Shown one piece after another: positions 26,078-33,993 of a DNA stretch of 64,000 nt. Each line of letters starts with the position of its first letter. The first letter of the stretch is position 1. The translations under genes were made by a program, and so were the position numbers. This stretch comes from Actinomadura terrae (GTDB lineage Bacteria; Actinomycetota; Actinomycetes; Streptosporangiales; Streptosporangiaceae). The notes below the pieces were generated by a model that was not told where the DNA came from, did not search any database, and worked only from the letters and a program-made list of their open reading frames with translations. The stretch spans positions 372,001 through 436,000 of the forward strand of contig NZ_JAICDG010000003.1 in assembly GCF_022751215.1 (NCBI RefSeq), written 5' to 3'.

Positions 26078-27357
26078 TGGACCGGCCCCGGCGCGGCGGC
26101 GAACCCGCCGACTCAGAGCACGCGAGGATCTCCTCGCTGCTGGAGGACAGCGCCGAGGACCTTTACGAGAACGCGCCCTGCGGCTACCTGTCGACCCTGC
26201 CGGACGGCCGGATCGCCAAGATCAACCGCACCCTGCTGGACTGGCTGGGCTACCGGCGCGAGGACCTGGTCGGGCGCCGGAGCTTCGCCGACCTGCTCAC
26301 CGTCGGCGGCCGCCTCTACCATGAGACCCATTTCGCGCCGCTGCTGCGCATGCAGGGCGAGATCGGCGGCATCGCGCTGGAGTTGAGGGCCGCCGACGGT
26401 ACCCGGCTCCCGGTCATGGTCACCTCCACGGTCAAGACCGGCCACGACGGTGAACCGCAGTTGATCCGCACGACCGTCTTCGACGCCCGGGACCGCCGCG
26501 CCTACGAGCAGGAGCTGCTGCGGGCCCGGCGCGAAGCCGAGCAGGCACGCGCCGAGACGGACCTGGAGCGTCGGCGGCTTCACCAACTGGTCGCCACCCT
26601 GCAACGGACGCTGCTGCCGCCCGCACTGCCGGTCGTCCCCGGCCTGGACGTGGCCGCGCACTACCACATCGCCTCGATCGACCAGGTCGGCGGCGACTTC
26701 TACGACCTGTTCCCACTGCCCGGGGGCCGGTGGGGGTTCTTCCTGGGTGATGTGTGCGGCAAAGGGGCCGGAGCCGCCACGGCGACCTCCCTCATCCGCT
26801 ACACCCTTCGCGCCGCCGCGCAGTATGACACCGACCCTCGCGACGTTCTGAGCACCCTCAACGCCGCCGTCCACGCCCAGTACCACGGGGATGGTCCGCG
26901 CTTCTGCACCGTCATCTACGGGGTCCTGGAACGTCGCGGTGACGGCTTCACCGCGACGCTCGCCAGCGGCGGGCATCCCGCCGCACTGCTGATCGGTGGC
27001 GACGGTAGCGCCCGATACCAGTACAGCCCGGACGGAATGCTGGTCGGGATCATGGACGATGCGCCGTTCACCGCGACCACGATCGCCCTGCGGCCCGGCG
27101 ACACCCTGGTCCTGTACACCGACGGCCTGACCGAAGCCCAGATCATCGCCGGCGGTGATTCCGGCGATGCCTCCGAGGGCCGCTATGGAGACCAGGCCCT
27201 GCTGGACTTCGCCGCGAGCCTCGCGCCCACCACCGCGGCCGAGTTCGTCGCGGCCGCGATCGAACTGCTCGCCGGCTTCGGGGACGGTCTGGATGACGAC
27301 ACCGCCATCCTCGCCCTCTCGGTCCCGAGCGGTCAGGCGGCCGGGGCGGTCCGGTGA
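26077..27357 (+). CDS. RsbP-like PAS domain PP2C phosphatase
   Basis: 426 aa. Residues about 25-150 form a PAS domain (APCGYLSTLPDGRIAKINRT, LLDWLGYRREDLVGR) with its C-terminal cap. A coiled coil follows (ELLRARREAEQARAETDLE), then a SpoIIE/RsbU-type PP2C domain (about 185-420) with metal-binding aspartates in IDQVGGDFYDLF, FLGDVCGKG and VLYTDGLTEAQ, and DDDTAILALSV at the end. Such phosphatases dephosphorylate an RsbV-type STAS protein to release a sigma factor. The gene that should supply that STAS partner follows immediately but is broken. GTG (26074) is an alternative start. Confidence 0.92.
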   Translation: MDRPRRGGEPADSEHARISSLLEDSAEDLYENAPCGYLSTLPDGRIAKINRTLLDWLGYRREDLVGRRSFADLLTVGGRLYHETHFAPLLRMQGEIGGIALELRAADGTRLPVMVTSTVKTGHDGEPQLIRTTVFDARDRRAYEQELLRARREAEQARAETDLERRRLHQLVATLQRTLLPPALPVVPGLDVAAHYHIASIDQVGGDFYDLFPLPGGRWGFFLGDVCGKGAGAATATSLIRYTLRAAAQYDTDPRDVLSTLNAAVHAQYHGDGPRFCTVIYGVLERRGDGFTATLASGGHPAALLIGGDGSARYQYSPDGMLVGIMDDAPFTATTIALRPGDTLVLYTDGLTEAQIIAGGDSGDASEGRYGDQALLDFAASLAPTTAAEFVAAAIELLAGFGDGLDDDTAILALSVPSGQAAGAVR

Positions 27358-27655
27358 ACCCCCTCAGCGTCACCGGGACCGGGCCCGTCCTGTCACCTGG
27401 ACGTCGGTTCAGCCGACCGTCCGCCGCGTGAGGCCAGATCAGCAGCTCATCCTCGATCTGGGCGGGGTGACCCTCTGCGGCTCCAGCGGGATCCCTTCAT
27501 CGCCGCGCGCGACCTCACCCACGCCGCGCTGGGCCTCACCACCGTTCCGGACCGTATCCGGCGCGTCCTCTGCGCCGTGGGGCTGGACCGGGTCCCAACT
27601 CTGCACCCGACTTTCTCCGCCGCCTCCGCCCGGCCGACGGACTGGCTGAGTATTT
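27354..27655 (+). pseudogene. Decayed STAS anti-sigma factor antagonist (RsbV-like)
   Basis: A GTG overlapping the RsbP stop opens MNPLSVTGTGPVLSPG, which resembles the first strand of STAS proteins, but stops at 27429-27431. A second frame (from 27428) reads RPDQQLILDLGGVTLCGSSG, the phosphorylation-loop strand of STAS, which normally is LDLSGVTFCDSSG; here the Asp before the Ser-Ser is Gly. A third frame (from 27493) reads PFIAARDLTHAA and TVPDRIRRVLCAVGLDRV, the C-terminal STAS helix. Three frames for one domain means at least two frameshifts. No intact product can be made. Confidence 0.8.
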
Positions 27656-27865
27656 TTGTGAGTTCCCGGGCATTTGAGGGGACGTGCCAGGAGGTCCTTG
27701 AATGCCTGGCTCTGCACCGTTGAGAAGCCAGAGTACGCCGCGTCGCTGATGTCCTTCGTCTCAGATGGGCGAGTAATCCTCAAGGAACAGAGGCAGAGGA
27801 ACGCCGTTGGCGGCGTGCCTCTCGCATCGGGGTTCGGGTCCATTTGTGGAGGGTGTATCAGGTGG

Positions 27866-28036
27866 TCACCATCGGTACCAGCGGCCGCGTCGCCCACCGG
27901 TGCCGGAGGGGCGAACGACAAAGCCGATCAGCCAGATCAAGAGAACCGCGATCGCGAGCCACCAGAGGATTTTCAGCGCGAAACCGGCGCCGAACAGGAT
28001 GAGAATGAGCAGCAGAACCAGTAGCAGCGGAACCAT
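27866..28036 (-). CDS. Small hydrophobic membrane protein
   Basis: 56 aa from an ATG at 28036 with GGGAGGT six bases upstream. It is almost wholly hydrophobic: VPLLLVLLLILILFGAGFAL then LWWLAIAVLLIWLIGFV, i.e. two membrane segments, and a short basic tail (GRRGRWYRW). Actinomycetes carry many such proteins with the FGAGFALKxLWW core; their role is unknown, with stress association suggested for some. The excellent ribosome-binding site supports expression. The 128 bases upstream run into the IS element, so its promoter may be affected by the insertion. Confidence 0.82.
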   Translation of the reverse strand: MVPLLLVLLLILILFGAGFALKILWWLAIAVLLIWLIGFVVRPSGTGGRRGRWYRW

Positions 28037-28164
28037 GCGTCTTACCTCCCGGCGCCGATATGCCCCGCCGTCGCCAATGTATTCCGGGAACTCGCCGCCC
28101 GCCGCCGCGACGACCGGGGCCGCCGAGCCGCGCCTCCCCGGTAATGCTCCCCAGTAACCCCTAG

Positions 28165-29112
28165 GGCGTGTCCGGTGGATCATGTGTTGATCCAGAGCAG
28201 TGCTGTGACCAGGACGATCGCTGCGCGGTAGTTGCGGGCGAGTGTGTCGTAGCGGGTGGCGATGCCGCGCCATTGCTTGAGGCGTCCGATGCAGCGTTCG
28301 ACCACGTTGCGGCGGTTGGAGAGGGCTGGGTCGAAGACCGGTGGGCGTCCGCCGTGTGAGCCGCGGCGCAGGCGTCCGGCCTGCTGGTCGACGCGTTCGG
28401 GGATGGTCGCGGCGATCCCTCGTGCGCGCAGTGACCGGCGGATCGCGGCCGAGCTGTAGGCCTTGTCGGCGATCACCCGGTCGGGCCGGCGGCGGGGGCG
28501 ACCCCGACCAGGCCGCGGCACGGCGATCGCCGCCAGGACCTGGGTGAAGGCGGTGCAGTCGTTGACGTTCCCGGGTGTGAGCACGATCGACAGCGGCAGG
28601 CCGCGTCCGTCCACGCTCGGGTGGACCTTGGTGGACAGCCCTCCCCGGGAGCGCCCCAGTGCCTGCCCGGCTGCCGCTGCCCTGTTCGTCCCGCCCGGTT
28701 CCCCTTTTTGCGGCCCCCGGCGGCGTGCTGGTGGGCGCGCAGGATGGTGGAATCGACACTGACCGTCCAGTCGATACCGCCGACCGCATCGTCATGCACC
28801 TGCACGTGGCTCAAGACCGCATCGAAGGTGCCATCGGCTGCCCACCGCCGATACCGCTCATAGTCGGTCTTCCAGTTGCCGTACCGCTCGGGCAGGTCCC
28901 GCCACGGCGCACCGGTCGCCAACTTCCACAAGATCCCGTTCAGCACCGTCCGGTGATCCAACCACCGGCCACCCCGAGCAGCCTGGACGGGCAACAACGG
29001 CTCGATCCGCGCCAAGCGGCATCGGTGAGCTCATGACGACGCACCATGCCCACCATCACAACCCAGGACACAAATCAGCCTCAGCCAAACACCCAGATCC
29101 ACCGGACAGGAC
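28165..29112 (-). mobile_element. IS5-family insertion sequence (IS427-like), 948 bp
   Basis: The element is bounded by 17-bp terminal inverted repeats: left GGCGTGTCCGGTGGATC (28165-28181), right, read inwards, GTCCTGTCCGGTGGATC (29096-29112), with mismatches at positions 2 and 4. Both ends are flanked by CTAG (28161-28164 and 29113-29116), the target duplication typical of this group. It encodes one DDE transposase in two overlapping frames. It lies between the small hydrophobic protein gene and the CRISPR region. Confidence 0.92.
28180..29047 (-). pseudogene. IS5-type DDE transposase, two frames, probable N-terminal frameshift
   Basis: Frame 1 (TTG at 29015, otherwise ATG at 29047) reads ARIEPLLPVQAARGGRWLDH, GILWKLATGAPWRDLPERYG and the first catalytic Asp in WTVSVDSTILRAHQHAAGG. 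Frame 2 (to 28180) reads GGLSTKVHPSVDGRGLPLSI, then IADKAYSS (second Asp) and NVVERCIGRLKQWRGIATRYD (Glu). The two meet at C-AAA-AAG-GGG (28702-28710), a slippery site for programmed -1 frameshifting, normal in this group. But the expected N-terminus, MVRRHELTDAAW from ATG 29047, is out of phase with frame 1 by one base (TGGCGCGG instead of TGGGCGCGG). So this copy is probably inactive unless the TTG start works. Confidence 0.8.
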
Positions 29113-29116
29113 CTAG

Positions 29117-29582
29117 GGGCCGACGTCTGGCCCCCAAGGGGTGATGATCCGAGGCGGTGGTACGCGCCCCGCGCCAGGGCGCCAAACTGATCTCGAAGCA
29201 GGGACAGGACGAGGTCGTCTCACCGAAGTCGGCCCCTTCTGGTCAGCCCCACTTTCACGGCGCTGTAACCGCCGCCTGGGTTCCTTTGCTGAGTGGCGAC
29301 CGCCGCGGCCGGGTCGCAACTCCAACTGGTCGTGAAGGACACCTTTCCCGTGCTGTCCCACTTGTCCACGACATAGGGCAGGCCACCATCGAGCGTGCAG
29401 ATCGGCCCGGCCCGGACTGGTGTGATAAGGGCTCCGTATCGCTTTGGCGCCTGGACGGCGACTCCATTGCGGGTGCCCTCCTCGCAACCGGGGGCTCGCA
29501 ATAGATGGCGGCATGCGACGTTGCCCGTGGTGGATTGTCGCGGTGGTCGGCGGGGACCGTGCGAGCAGCGGGGGTGTGGAGG
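29117..29582. other. No convincing gene between IS element and first CRISPR leader
   Basis: About 470 bases. Several overlapping frames are open on both strands but none has a good start, ribosome-binding site or recognised motif. The longest plus-strand frame (29157-29504) ends in a fragment, CDKGSVSLWRLDGDSIAG, that looks protein-like and may be the remnant of a decayed gene cut off by the IS. I assign nothing. Confidence 0.5.
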
Positions 29583-29756
29583 CGTGCACGAGCCAGAGGC
29601 CGGTGCCAGTTGGGCTGTTCGCTTGGTTCGTAGGGCGGTGTGGAGGTAGGCGACCTTCTTCAGCGACACGCCAGGCTCGACAGCACGACCGGCGGCTCGC
29701 TGAAAAATCCGCTCCGGGCGACCTTCTCTTACCTTCACGCACCTGCGCTCTACTCT
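29583..29756 (+). repeat. CRISPR leader, copy 1
   Basis: About 175 bases directly before the first repeat of array 1. It is homologous to the sequence before array 2 (30664-30844): both contain TGGAGGTAGGCGA, TTCTTCAGCGACACGCC, ACAGCACGACCGG and TCGCTGAAAAATCCGCTCC in the same order with scattered substitutions. Homology fades upstream of about 29583. Position, AT-containing core and conservation identify it as the leader. Confidence 0.8.
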
Positions 29757-29916
29757 GGGCTCATCACCCCTGCGAGGGTTCGCAACATCCTGCTGTTCGA
29801 CGACCCCTACGCCATCTGGGCACGTGCTCATCGCCCCTGAGAGGGTTTGCAACCGGAGTGCCTGGACAAGGATCGTCTCCGCAGCGTGTCCTCATCGTCT
29901 TGAGAGGGGGCAGAAC
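29757..29916 (+). CRISPR. CRISPR array 1 (3 repeats, 2 spacers)
   Basis: Three 30-nt repeats at 29757-29786, 29824-29853 and a degenerate 29-nt one at 29888-29916. The consensus begins GTCCTCATC, has CCCCTG in the middle and ends GAGGGTTCGCAAC. Spacers are 37 nt (29787-29823) and 34 nt (29854-29887). The first repeat has two changes at its 5' end and the last is the most degraded, so the leader is at the low-coordinate side and transcription is on the plus strand. No cas gene is present nearby; the type cannot be assigned from the repeat alone. Confidence 0.88.
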
Positions 29917-29965
29917 GGGTGGCTTTGCCATCGGAGGGCACCGCACGTCAGCGGGCCTAATCGCA

Positions 29966-30298
29966 CTACTTGGGTTCGTCGCGCCCCAGGTGCCATAGCC
30001 ATCCGGCGGTGCCTAGTATTGCGGCCGCCAAGAGGAGCGGGGCGTCCACGGCGAGTTGCGCGATGCTGCCTACCACGACGAATGCCGCCAGGCCGCTGCC
30101 CACGGCCCGTGTCCACTGCTTCCGCGTGCGGGCCGCTTCTATCTGGTGCCCGGTCGGGGTCAGCTCGACCGGATGATCAGGGTCGGGTGGCGTGGACGAC
30201 GCCTGTTCCACCAGGTCATCGACCACCTCTTTGGTCAAGTCGGCCTCGGTGACGTTCGCGGTGGTAACCCAGGCGCGATATCTCTCCCACGCCACCAT
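29966..30298 (-). CDS. Small two-helix membrane protein between the CRISPR arrays
   Basis: 110 aa from an ATG at 30298 (MVAWERYRAWVTTANVTEAD); GAGGCGGC precedes it closely. Residues about 20-60 are soluble and polar (DLTKEVVDDLVEQASSTPPD, VELTPTGHQIEAARTRKQW), then two membrane segments (AVGSGLAAFVVVGSIAQLAV and LLLAAAILGTAGWLWHL) with a short cytoplasmic tail DEPK. The family is not recognised. It sits in the 800 bases separating the two arrays and runs against their direction, so it is not a cas gene by appearance. The longer frame start at 30340 is less likely. Confidence 0.6.
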   Translation of the reverse strand: MVAWERYRAWVTTANVTEADLTKEVVDDLVEQASSTPPDPDHPVELTPTGHQIEAARTRKQWTRAVGSGLAAFVVVGSIAQLAVDAPLLLAAAILGTAGWLWHLGRDEPK

Positions 30299-30663
30299 GC
30301 CGCCTCGGCGCAGGCGGTGGGCTGCACTCCTGCCGTCCACGTCAGGGCTCCGTTCTCGTCTGCCGAACGCGAGTGGCGCTTCCTCCTACATCTTGGGATG
30401 GGGGTCGGGACGTGTGCCGTACTGCATCCGGCACAACACTGTCTCCGCGACGTCCCTTGGGCTGACCCCCGACTGCGCCAACGGGAACGCGCGACCAACC
30501 CCGACGCCGACTGGCTGTCCTAGGCGGACCGTACTGGGCAACCGCTGGCCTCAGTGCTCTTCATGAGCAGCTGCGAGCCCTGGGCTTCTCGGTCACACAG
30601 ACCCCGCACCGCCGCGTTCCGCTAGCTTCAACCCTCAACCTGAGGTCCCGTCGCCACGCAGGA
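30299..30663. other. Intergenic stretch before second CRISPR leader
   Basis: No gene can be supported. Short open plus-strand frames end in protein-like text (LHPAQHCLRDVPWADPRLRQ ending near 30523, and a second frame HEQLRALGFSVTQTPHRRV around 30570-30630), which could be remnants of decayed genes. Neither has an assignable family or start. Confidence 0.45.
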
Positions 30664-30844
30664 GGTGTGCAGGAGCCATGGCCTGGGGTCAGCTGGACTG
30701 CTTGCCGGGTTCTTGGGGGGCGTGGAGGTAGGCGACGTTCTTCAGCGACACGCCGGGCTCAACAGCACGACCGGTGGCTCGCTGAAAAATCCGCTCCAAG
30801 CGGTCCCCTCTTCCCTTCGCGCACATGCAGCTTTACCGTGGGGC
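30664..30844 (+). repeat. CRISPR leader, copy 2
   Basis: Second copy of the leader described at 29583-29756, directly preceding the first repeat of array 2. It shares ordered blocks TGGAGGTAGGCGA, TTCTTCAGCGACACGCC and TCGCTGAAAAATCCGCTCC with copy 1, with roughly one change every six to ten bases in the aligned core. Confidence 0.8.
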
Positions 30845-31136
30845 GTCCTCATCACCCCTGCGAGGGTTCGCAACCGCTCTACCGGCCCAATAACCATCTC
30901 CTCGTCGTGTCCTCGTCACCCCTGCGAGGGTTCGCAACCCACCGGCTACTACCCGCGCGGCGCACGGCTGCCCACGTCCTCAGCACCCCTGCGAGGGTTC
31001 GCAACGCGAGCAGCGCGCGAGGCATGCGGCCTACCTCGTGTCCTCATTGCCCCTGCGAGGGTTCGTAACACGGCGCCGTGATCGGTGGGGCTGTAGTAGT
31101 GGTCGGGACCTCATCGCCCCTGGAAGGGTGCGCCAC
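30845..31136 (+). CRISPR. CRISPR array 2 (5 repeats, 4 spacers)
   Basis: Five 30-nt repeats at 30845-30874, 30909-30938, 30976-31005, 31040-31069 and 31107-31136. The first fits the consensus exactly; the next three have one or two changes, and the last has about five, marking the leader-distal end. Spacers are 34, 37, 34 and 37 nt. The repeats match those of array 1. All spacers have at least one open reading phase. No cas genes are seen on either side within the window. Confidence 0.92.
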
Positions 31137-31289
31137 CAACCGAGACGCATGGCCGTGTCATTTGGCGCGAATTTCCTCAGCGTCCTACTGGGATTGTTGC
31201 TGTGACGTGGAGGGGGCATTCATGCGGGGTGGCTGGGGGGCGGCATCGGGTGGGGTGAGGCTCTGGTCAGGTGCGACGGGGTGCGGGGA

Positions 31290-31706
31290 TCACTGGGGTT
31301 TGTCGGGGGGCGGTGCCTGGGGGATGGGGTTGTTGGTTCTGGTGCCCCAGGTCCACATGGTTTGCATTACCGGTTCGAGGGCTTGACCGTGGGGGGTGAG
31401 GGTGTAGCGGACGCGTGGGGGCCAGCCGGGGGTGCGGTGGCGTTCGATCACGCCTGCGTTGGTCAGCTGGGTCAGGCGGTCGGAGAGGACCTTGTCCGAG
31501 AGGGTGGGGAGGGCGGCGGACAGTTCTGAGTATGTTGCTTCGCCGCGGCGCAGGAACTCGCGGAGGACGAGGGGGGTCCAGCGGCCGGCCAGGGCGGCGA
31601 GGGTGATGTCTATGGGGCAGTGGGGGGCGCGGTCGGGCGGGACTAGGGCGCTGTCGGGGCAGTCCGCTAGCGGGCCGCGTTCGTGTCCAACCGTTTGGTG
31701 AGTCAC
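31290..31706 (-). CDS. HxlR family transcriptional regulator
   Basis: 138 aa. Winged-helix HxlR proteins typically sense thiol or electrophile stress. The core is HCPIDITLAALAGRWTPLVLREFLRRGEATYSELSAALPTLSDKVLSDRLTQL, with a wing and TPHGQALEPVMQTMWTWG at the end. It has Cys 16 and the conserved Cys near residue 30 (HCPID) that often acts as the redox sensor. It is divergent from a metallo-beta-lactamase gene, 59 bases apart, so it probably controls that gene; this is inference. Confidence 0.9.
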   Translation of the reverse strand: MTHQTVGHERGPLADCPDSALVPPDRAPHCPIDITLAALAGRWTPLVLREFLRRGEATYSELSAALPTLSDKVLSDRLTQLTNAGVIERHRTPGWPPRVRYTLTPHGQALEPVMQTMWTWGTRTNNPIPQAPPPDKPQ

Positions 31707-31765
31707 GGGAGCTCTTTCTAGGGTTTTCGGTGAACAGTCCGCCCGCTTCTTATCCGGAGGCCCTC

Positions 31766-32590
31766 GTGCGTATTCATCATCTGAACTGTGCTTCTCTTCG
31801 TAAGATACCCCCGGTCGGTGGGGGTGGTGAGCTGGCCGCCGTGTGTCACTGCTTGCTCATCGAGACGGATTCGGATGGGCTGGTTCTGGTCGATACGGGC
31901 CTTGGTATGGCTGACCTGCGCGATCCTGAGGAGAGGTTGGGTGCGGAGTGGGTGGCCTTCGCCGAGCCTGGGCGGGACGTGGCGGTGAGCGCGTTCCAGC
32001 AGGTCATCGGCCTCGGCTACGCGCCGCAGGACGTTCGGCACATCGTGCTCACCCATCTGCACCGCGACCATACCGGGGGGCTGCCGGATTTTCCGGGCGC
32101 GAAGGTGCATGTGGGGGATGTTGAGTACAGGGCCGTGACTGATTCGGCGGCCCCGCACCATCGGGAGAGTCTTGAGCGGTTCATGGCGGCGCATCGGGCG
32201 CATGGTCCGTTGTTGACGCCTGTTTCTGCTGACGAGCGTGAGAGTTGGTTTGGTATTCAAGGGGTCGCGCGGCCGCAGGGGATGGAATGCGAGTTGGTGC
32301 TGGTGCCGTTGCCGGGGCATTCGGCGGGGCATTCGGGTGTCGCCGTGCGTGACGGTGTTGGGCGGTGGTTGCTGCATGCAGGCGACGCTTATATGTACCA
32401 CGGTGAGATCGAGGAGACTCCGCCCTTGTCTCATCCCATTCTTGACCTGGTTCAGGACGGGGCGCAGACCGACGTCGAGGCGCGGGTGAACACCCGGGAT
32501 CGGCTGCGCGCCCTTCGCCGTGACCATGGGGATCAGGTCACCGTTTTCAGTGCGCACGACCCCTGGGAATTCGCCCGCATCAGTGATTGA
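31766..32590 (+). CDS. MBL-fold metallo-hydrolase
   Basis: 274 aa from a GTG at 31766 with GGAGG five bases upstream. Metallo-beta-lactamase fold: VDTGLGMADL near residue 42, metal motif TLTHLHRDHTGG-like seen as LTHLHRDHTGGLPDF, then PLPGHSAGHSGVAV (third His), LLHAGDAYMY (bridging Asp) and the late VFSAHDPWEF His. The substrate is unknown; the split motifs resemble AttM/QqlR-type and glyoxalase-II-like hydrolases. Divergent from an HxlR regulator, which likely controls it. Confidence 0.9.
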   Translation: MRIHHLNCASLRKIPPVGGGGELAAVCHCLLIETDSDGLVLVDTGLGMADLRDPEERLGAEWVAFAEPGRDVAVSAFQQVIGLGYAPQDVRHIVLTHLHRDHTGGLPDFPGAKVHVGDVEYRAVTDSAAPHHRESLERFMAAHRAHGPLLTPVSADERESWFGIQGVARPQGMECELVLVPLPGHSAGHSGVAVRDGVGRWLLHAGDAYMYHGEIEETPPLSHPILDLVQDGAQTDVEARVNTRDRLRALRRDHGDQVTVFSAHDPWEFARISD

Positions 32591-32621
32591 CCGCCGCACC
32601 GTCGGACGGCTTGTGCGCAGG

Positions 32622-33218
32622 TCAGTCGGTGGGGAGCGGGATTATCTGGGTGGGGCAGCCCATTGTGGTTTTGATTACTGAGCCGATCTCGGTTTGTGTC
32701 TGGGCAGCCTCGAAGAGGTCGTTGGAGTTCGGGTGGATGGTGCCAAGGAGCTTGTTCGCCTTGCCCACGCTGGCGCTCGGCTTTGCGCCTTCGGCTTTGC
32801 TGCCCGCGTCGAGTTCGGCGGTCAGGCGTGGGCCGGTGGTGTTCAGGCTCCGGCGTAGCTGGTCGGTCAGGCGGTCGGCCTCGGAGACACCGGTGGGGCC
32901 GATCTGCGCGGCGGTCTTCGTCGCGATGTCGAGTGCGTCGCGGGACGTCCCGAAGAGCTTGCGCAGTTTCGCTTCGTCGGCCGCGTCCGGGTCGATGGGC
33001 GGGTCGATGATGTAGACGTTGCCGAGTGAGCGCACGGCCAAGCAGAACTTGATGGCCCAGACGTTCAGGTCGGTGGCGGCCGGTTTCGCTTTCCCCGGCG
33101 CGGATTCCGAGGGAGAGGTCGGACTCTTCGGTGACGCCGTTCCGTCCGAATCCGAGCATCCGCAAGTCAATGTGATGAGCGCCAGGCAGCAGGCGCCGAT
33201 CAGGGTTCGCCGCGCCAT
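32622..33218 (-). CDS. Putative lipoprotein, unrecognised
   Basis: 198 aa. The N-terminus is a lipoprotein signal peptide (basic MARRT, hydrophobic IGACCLALITL, then lipobox LTCGC with Cys 21). A Ser/Pro/Ala-rich linker (residues 23-47) leads to a helical domain: LNVWAIKFCLAVRSLGNVY, AADEAKLRKLFGTSRDALDIATK and a conserved-looking second cysteine near the end (TTMGCPTQI). Two cysteines in the mature domain might form a disulfide. Small actinobacterial lipoproteins of this form are common and uncharacterised. Confidence 0.75.
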   Translation of the reverse strand: MARRTLIGACCLALITLTCGCSDSDGTASPKSPTSPSESAPGKAKPAATDLNVWAIKFCLAVRSLGNVYIIDPPIDPDAADEAKLRKLFGTSRDALDIATKTAAQIGPTGVSEADRLTDQLRRSLNTTGPRLTAELDAGSKAEGAKPSASVGKANKLLGTIHPNSNDLFEAAQTQTEIGSVIKTTMGCPTQIIPLPTD

Positions 33219-33246
33219 GCCGTCCGCCTCATTGATGGGTTACGGC

Positions 33247-33639
33247 TCACCACGCCGATGACACGCTGAAGCCTGCGGAGGGCAGGGTCGACAGGCTTCT
33301 TTCGCGTCCCACCGTGCCGAGGTCCTTGCCCGAGCATTCCTCGCCCGAGTACACGGTCATGACGACATCGATGGCGCTTCTGTGGGTGTTGGCGACCGAG
33401 CGGAGCGGAATCGGCGACTCCTGGCATCCGCCGCCCGCGCGGAAGGTCACCATCTGTCCCTGGAAACCGGGTTGCGACCAGCCGCACAACGAGGCGATGG
33501 GGCAATCACCGATCCCGCCGGACGTCGTCGCGGAAGCGGGCGACGTCGGCAGCACGGCCACCGACGCCGCCGCCGACACGGCCAGCGAGATACGGCCCAG
33601 CACCCGCACCGTGGAGGTGCTCCCTCTGCGGATTCTCAT
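33247..33639 (-). CDS. Secreted peptidase-inhibitor-like (I36/beta-gamma-crystallin type) protein
   Basis: 130 aa from an ATG at 33639. A signal peptide covers about 1-38 (RISLAVSAAASVAVLP then ASA). The mature part, CPIASLCGWSQPGFQGQMVTF followed by GGGCQESPIPLRSVANTHRS and CSGKDLGTV, has the pattern of family I36 peptidase inhibitors: a short Cys-rich beta-gamma-crystallin-like module with a CLW/CGW segment and the S-x-x-N-x-S element. A longer start at 33717 is possible but lacks a signal-peptide form. Target protease is unknown. Confidence 0.78.
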   Translation of the reverse strand: MRIRRGSTSTVRVLGRISLAVSAAASVAVLPTSPASATTSGGIGDCPIASLCGWSQPGFQGQMVTFRAGGGCQESPIPLRSVANTHRSAIDVVMTVYSGEECSGKDLGTVGRERSLSTLPSAGFSVSSAW

Positions 33640-33810
33640 GCCGAACACAGTTACGGCGAGCCCCGCGACCGTCCATAAGTTGGACGAAGGTTGCCGAAAC
33701 CGGACACCGCGCCCCACCTTTAACGCTTCAGATCAGAGATGGGATGCCGAAAAAATGCCCCGCCTGATGATCAGCTTCGGCCCGTCCGGATCTCGGTAGG
33801 GGCCACCCGG

Positions 33811-33993
33811 TCATGTGCTCTGCTTGAGTTCGGACACCAGCGCCGCAAATGCGTCCTGGCTGAGGACGAGCTTGGGGCCCCCGGGGTCCTTGCTGTCGCG
33901 GAAGGCGACTGTCTGGGGAAAGCGACCGACCTCCACGCAGTCACTGCCGCCCTGAGTTCCGCTGTGGGTGCTCTTACGCCACTTCGTCGCCAC
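33811..33993 (-). CDS. DUF397 domain protein
   Basis: 60 aa. It shows the DUF397 pattern: WRKSTHSGTQGGSDCVEV, then VAFRDSKDPGGPKLVLSQDAFAALVSEL. DUF397 proteins follow XRE/DUF5753 regulators in actinomycetes and act as their small partners, in some cases as toxin-antitoxin-like or sigma-control pairs. Its start overlaps the stop of the upstream XRE gene by 20 bases, which fits that association. Confidence 0.92.
   Translation of the reverse strand: MATKWRKSTHSGTQGGSDCVEVGRFPQTVAFRDSKDPGGPKLVLSQDAFAALVSELKQST

Noticed and set aside
27439..27921. 160-aa minus-strand ORF opposite the STAS pseudogene
   Set aside because: No recognisable motif and no ribosome-binding site; the STAS text on the other strand explains the region.
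28256..28863. Plus-strand ORFs inside the IS element
   Set aside because: Shadows of the transposase; no motif.
29220..29852. 210-aa minus-strand ORF across the CRISPR leader
   Set aside because: It runs through repeats and leader, has no motif, and is incompatible with the array.
30667..31081. Plus-strand ORFs through array 2
   Set aside because: Their repetitive text (RVRN...TPAR) is a translation of CRISPR repeats.
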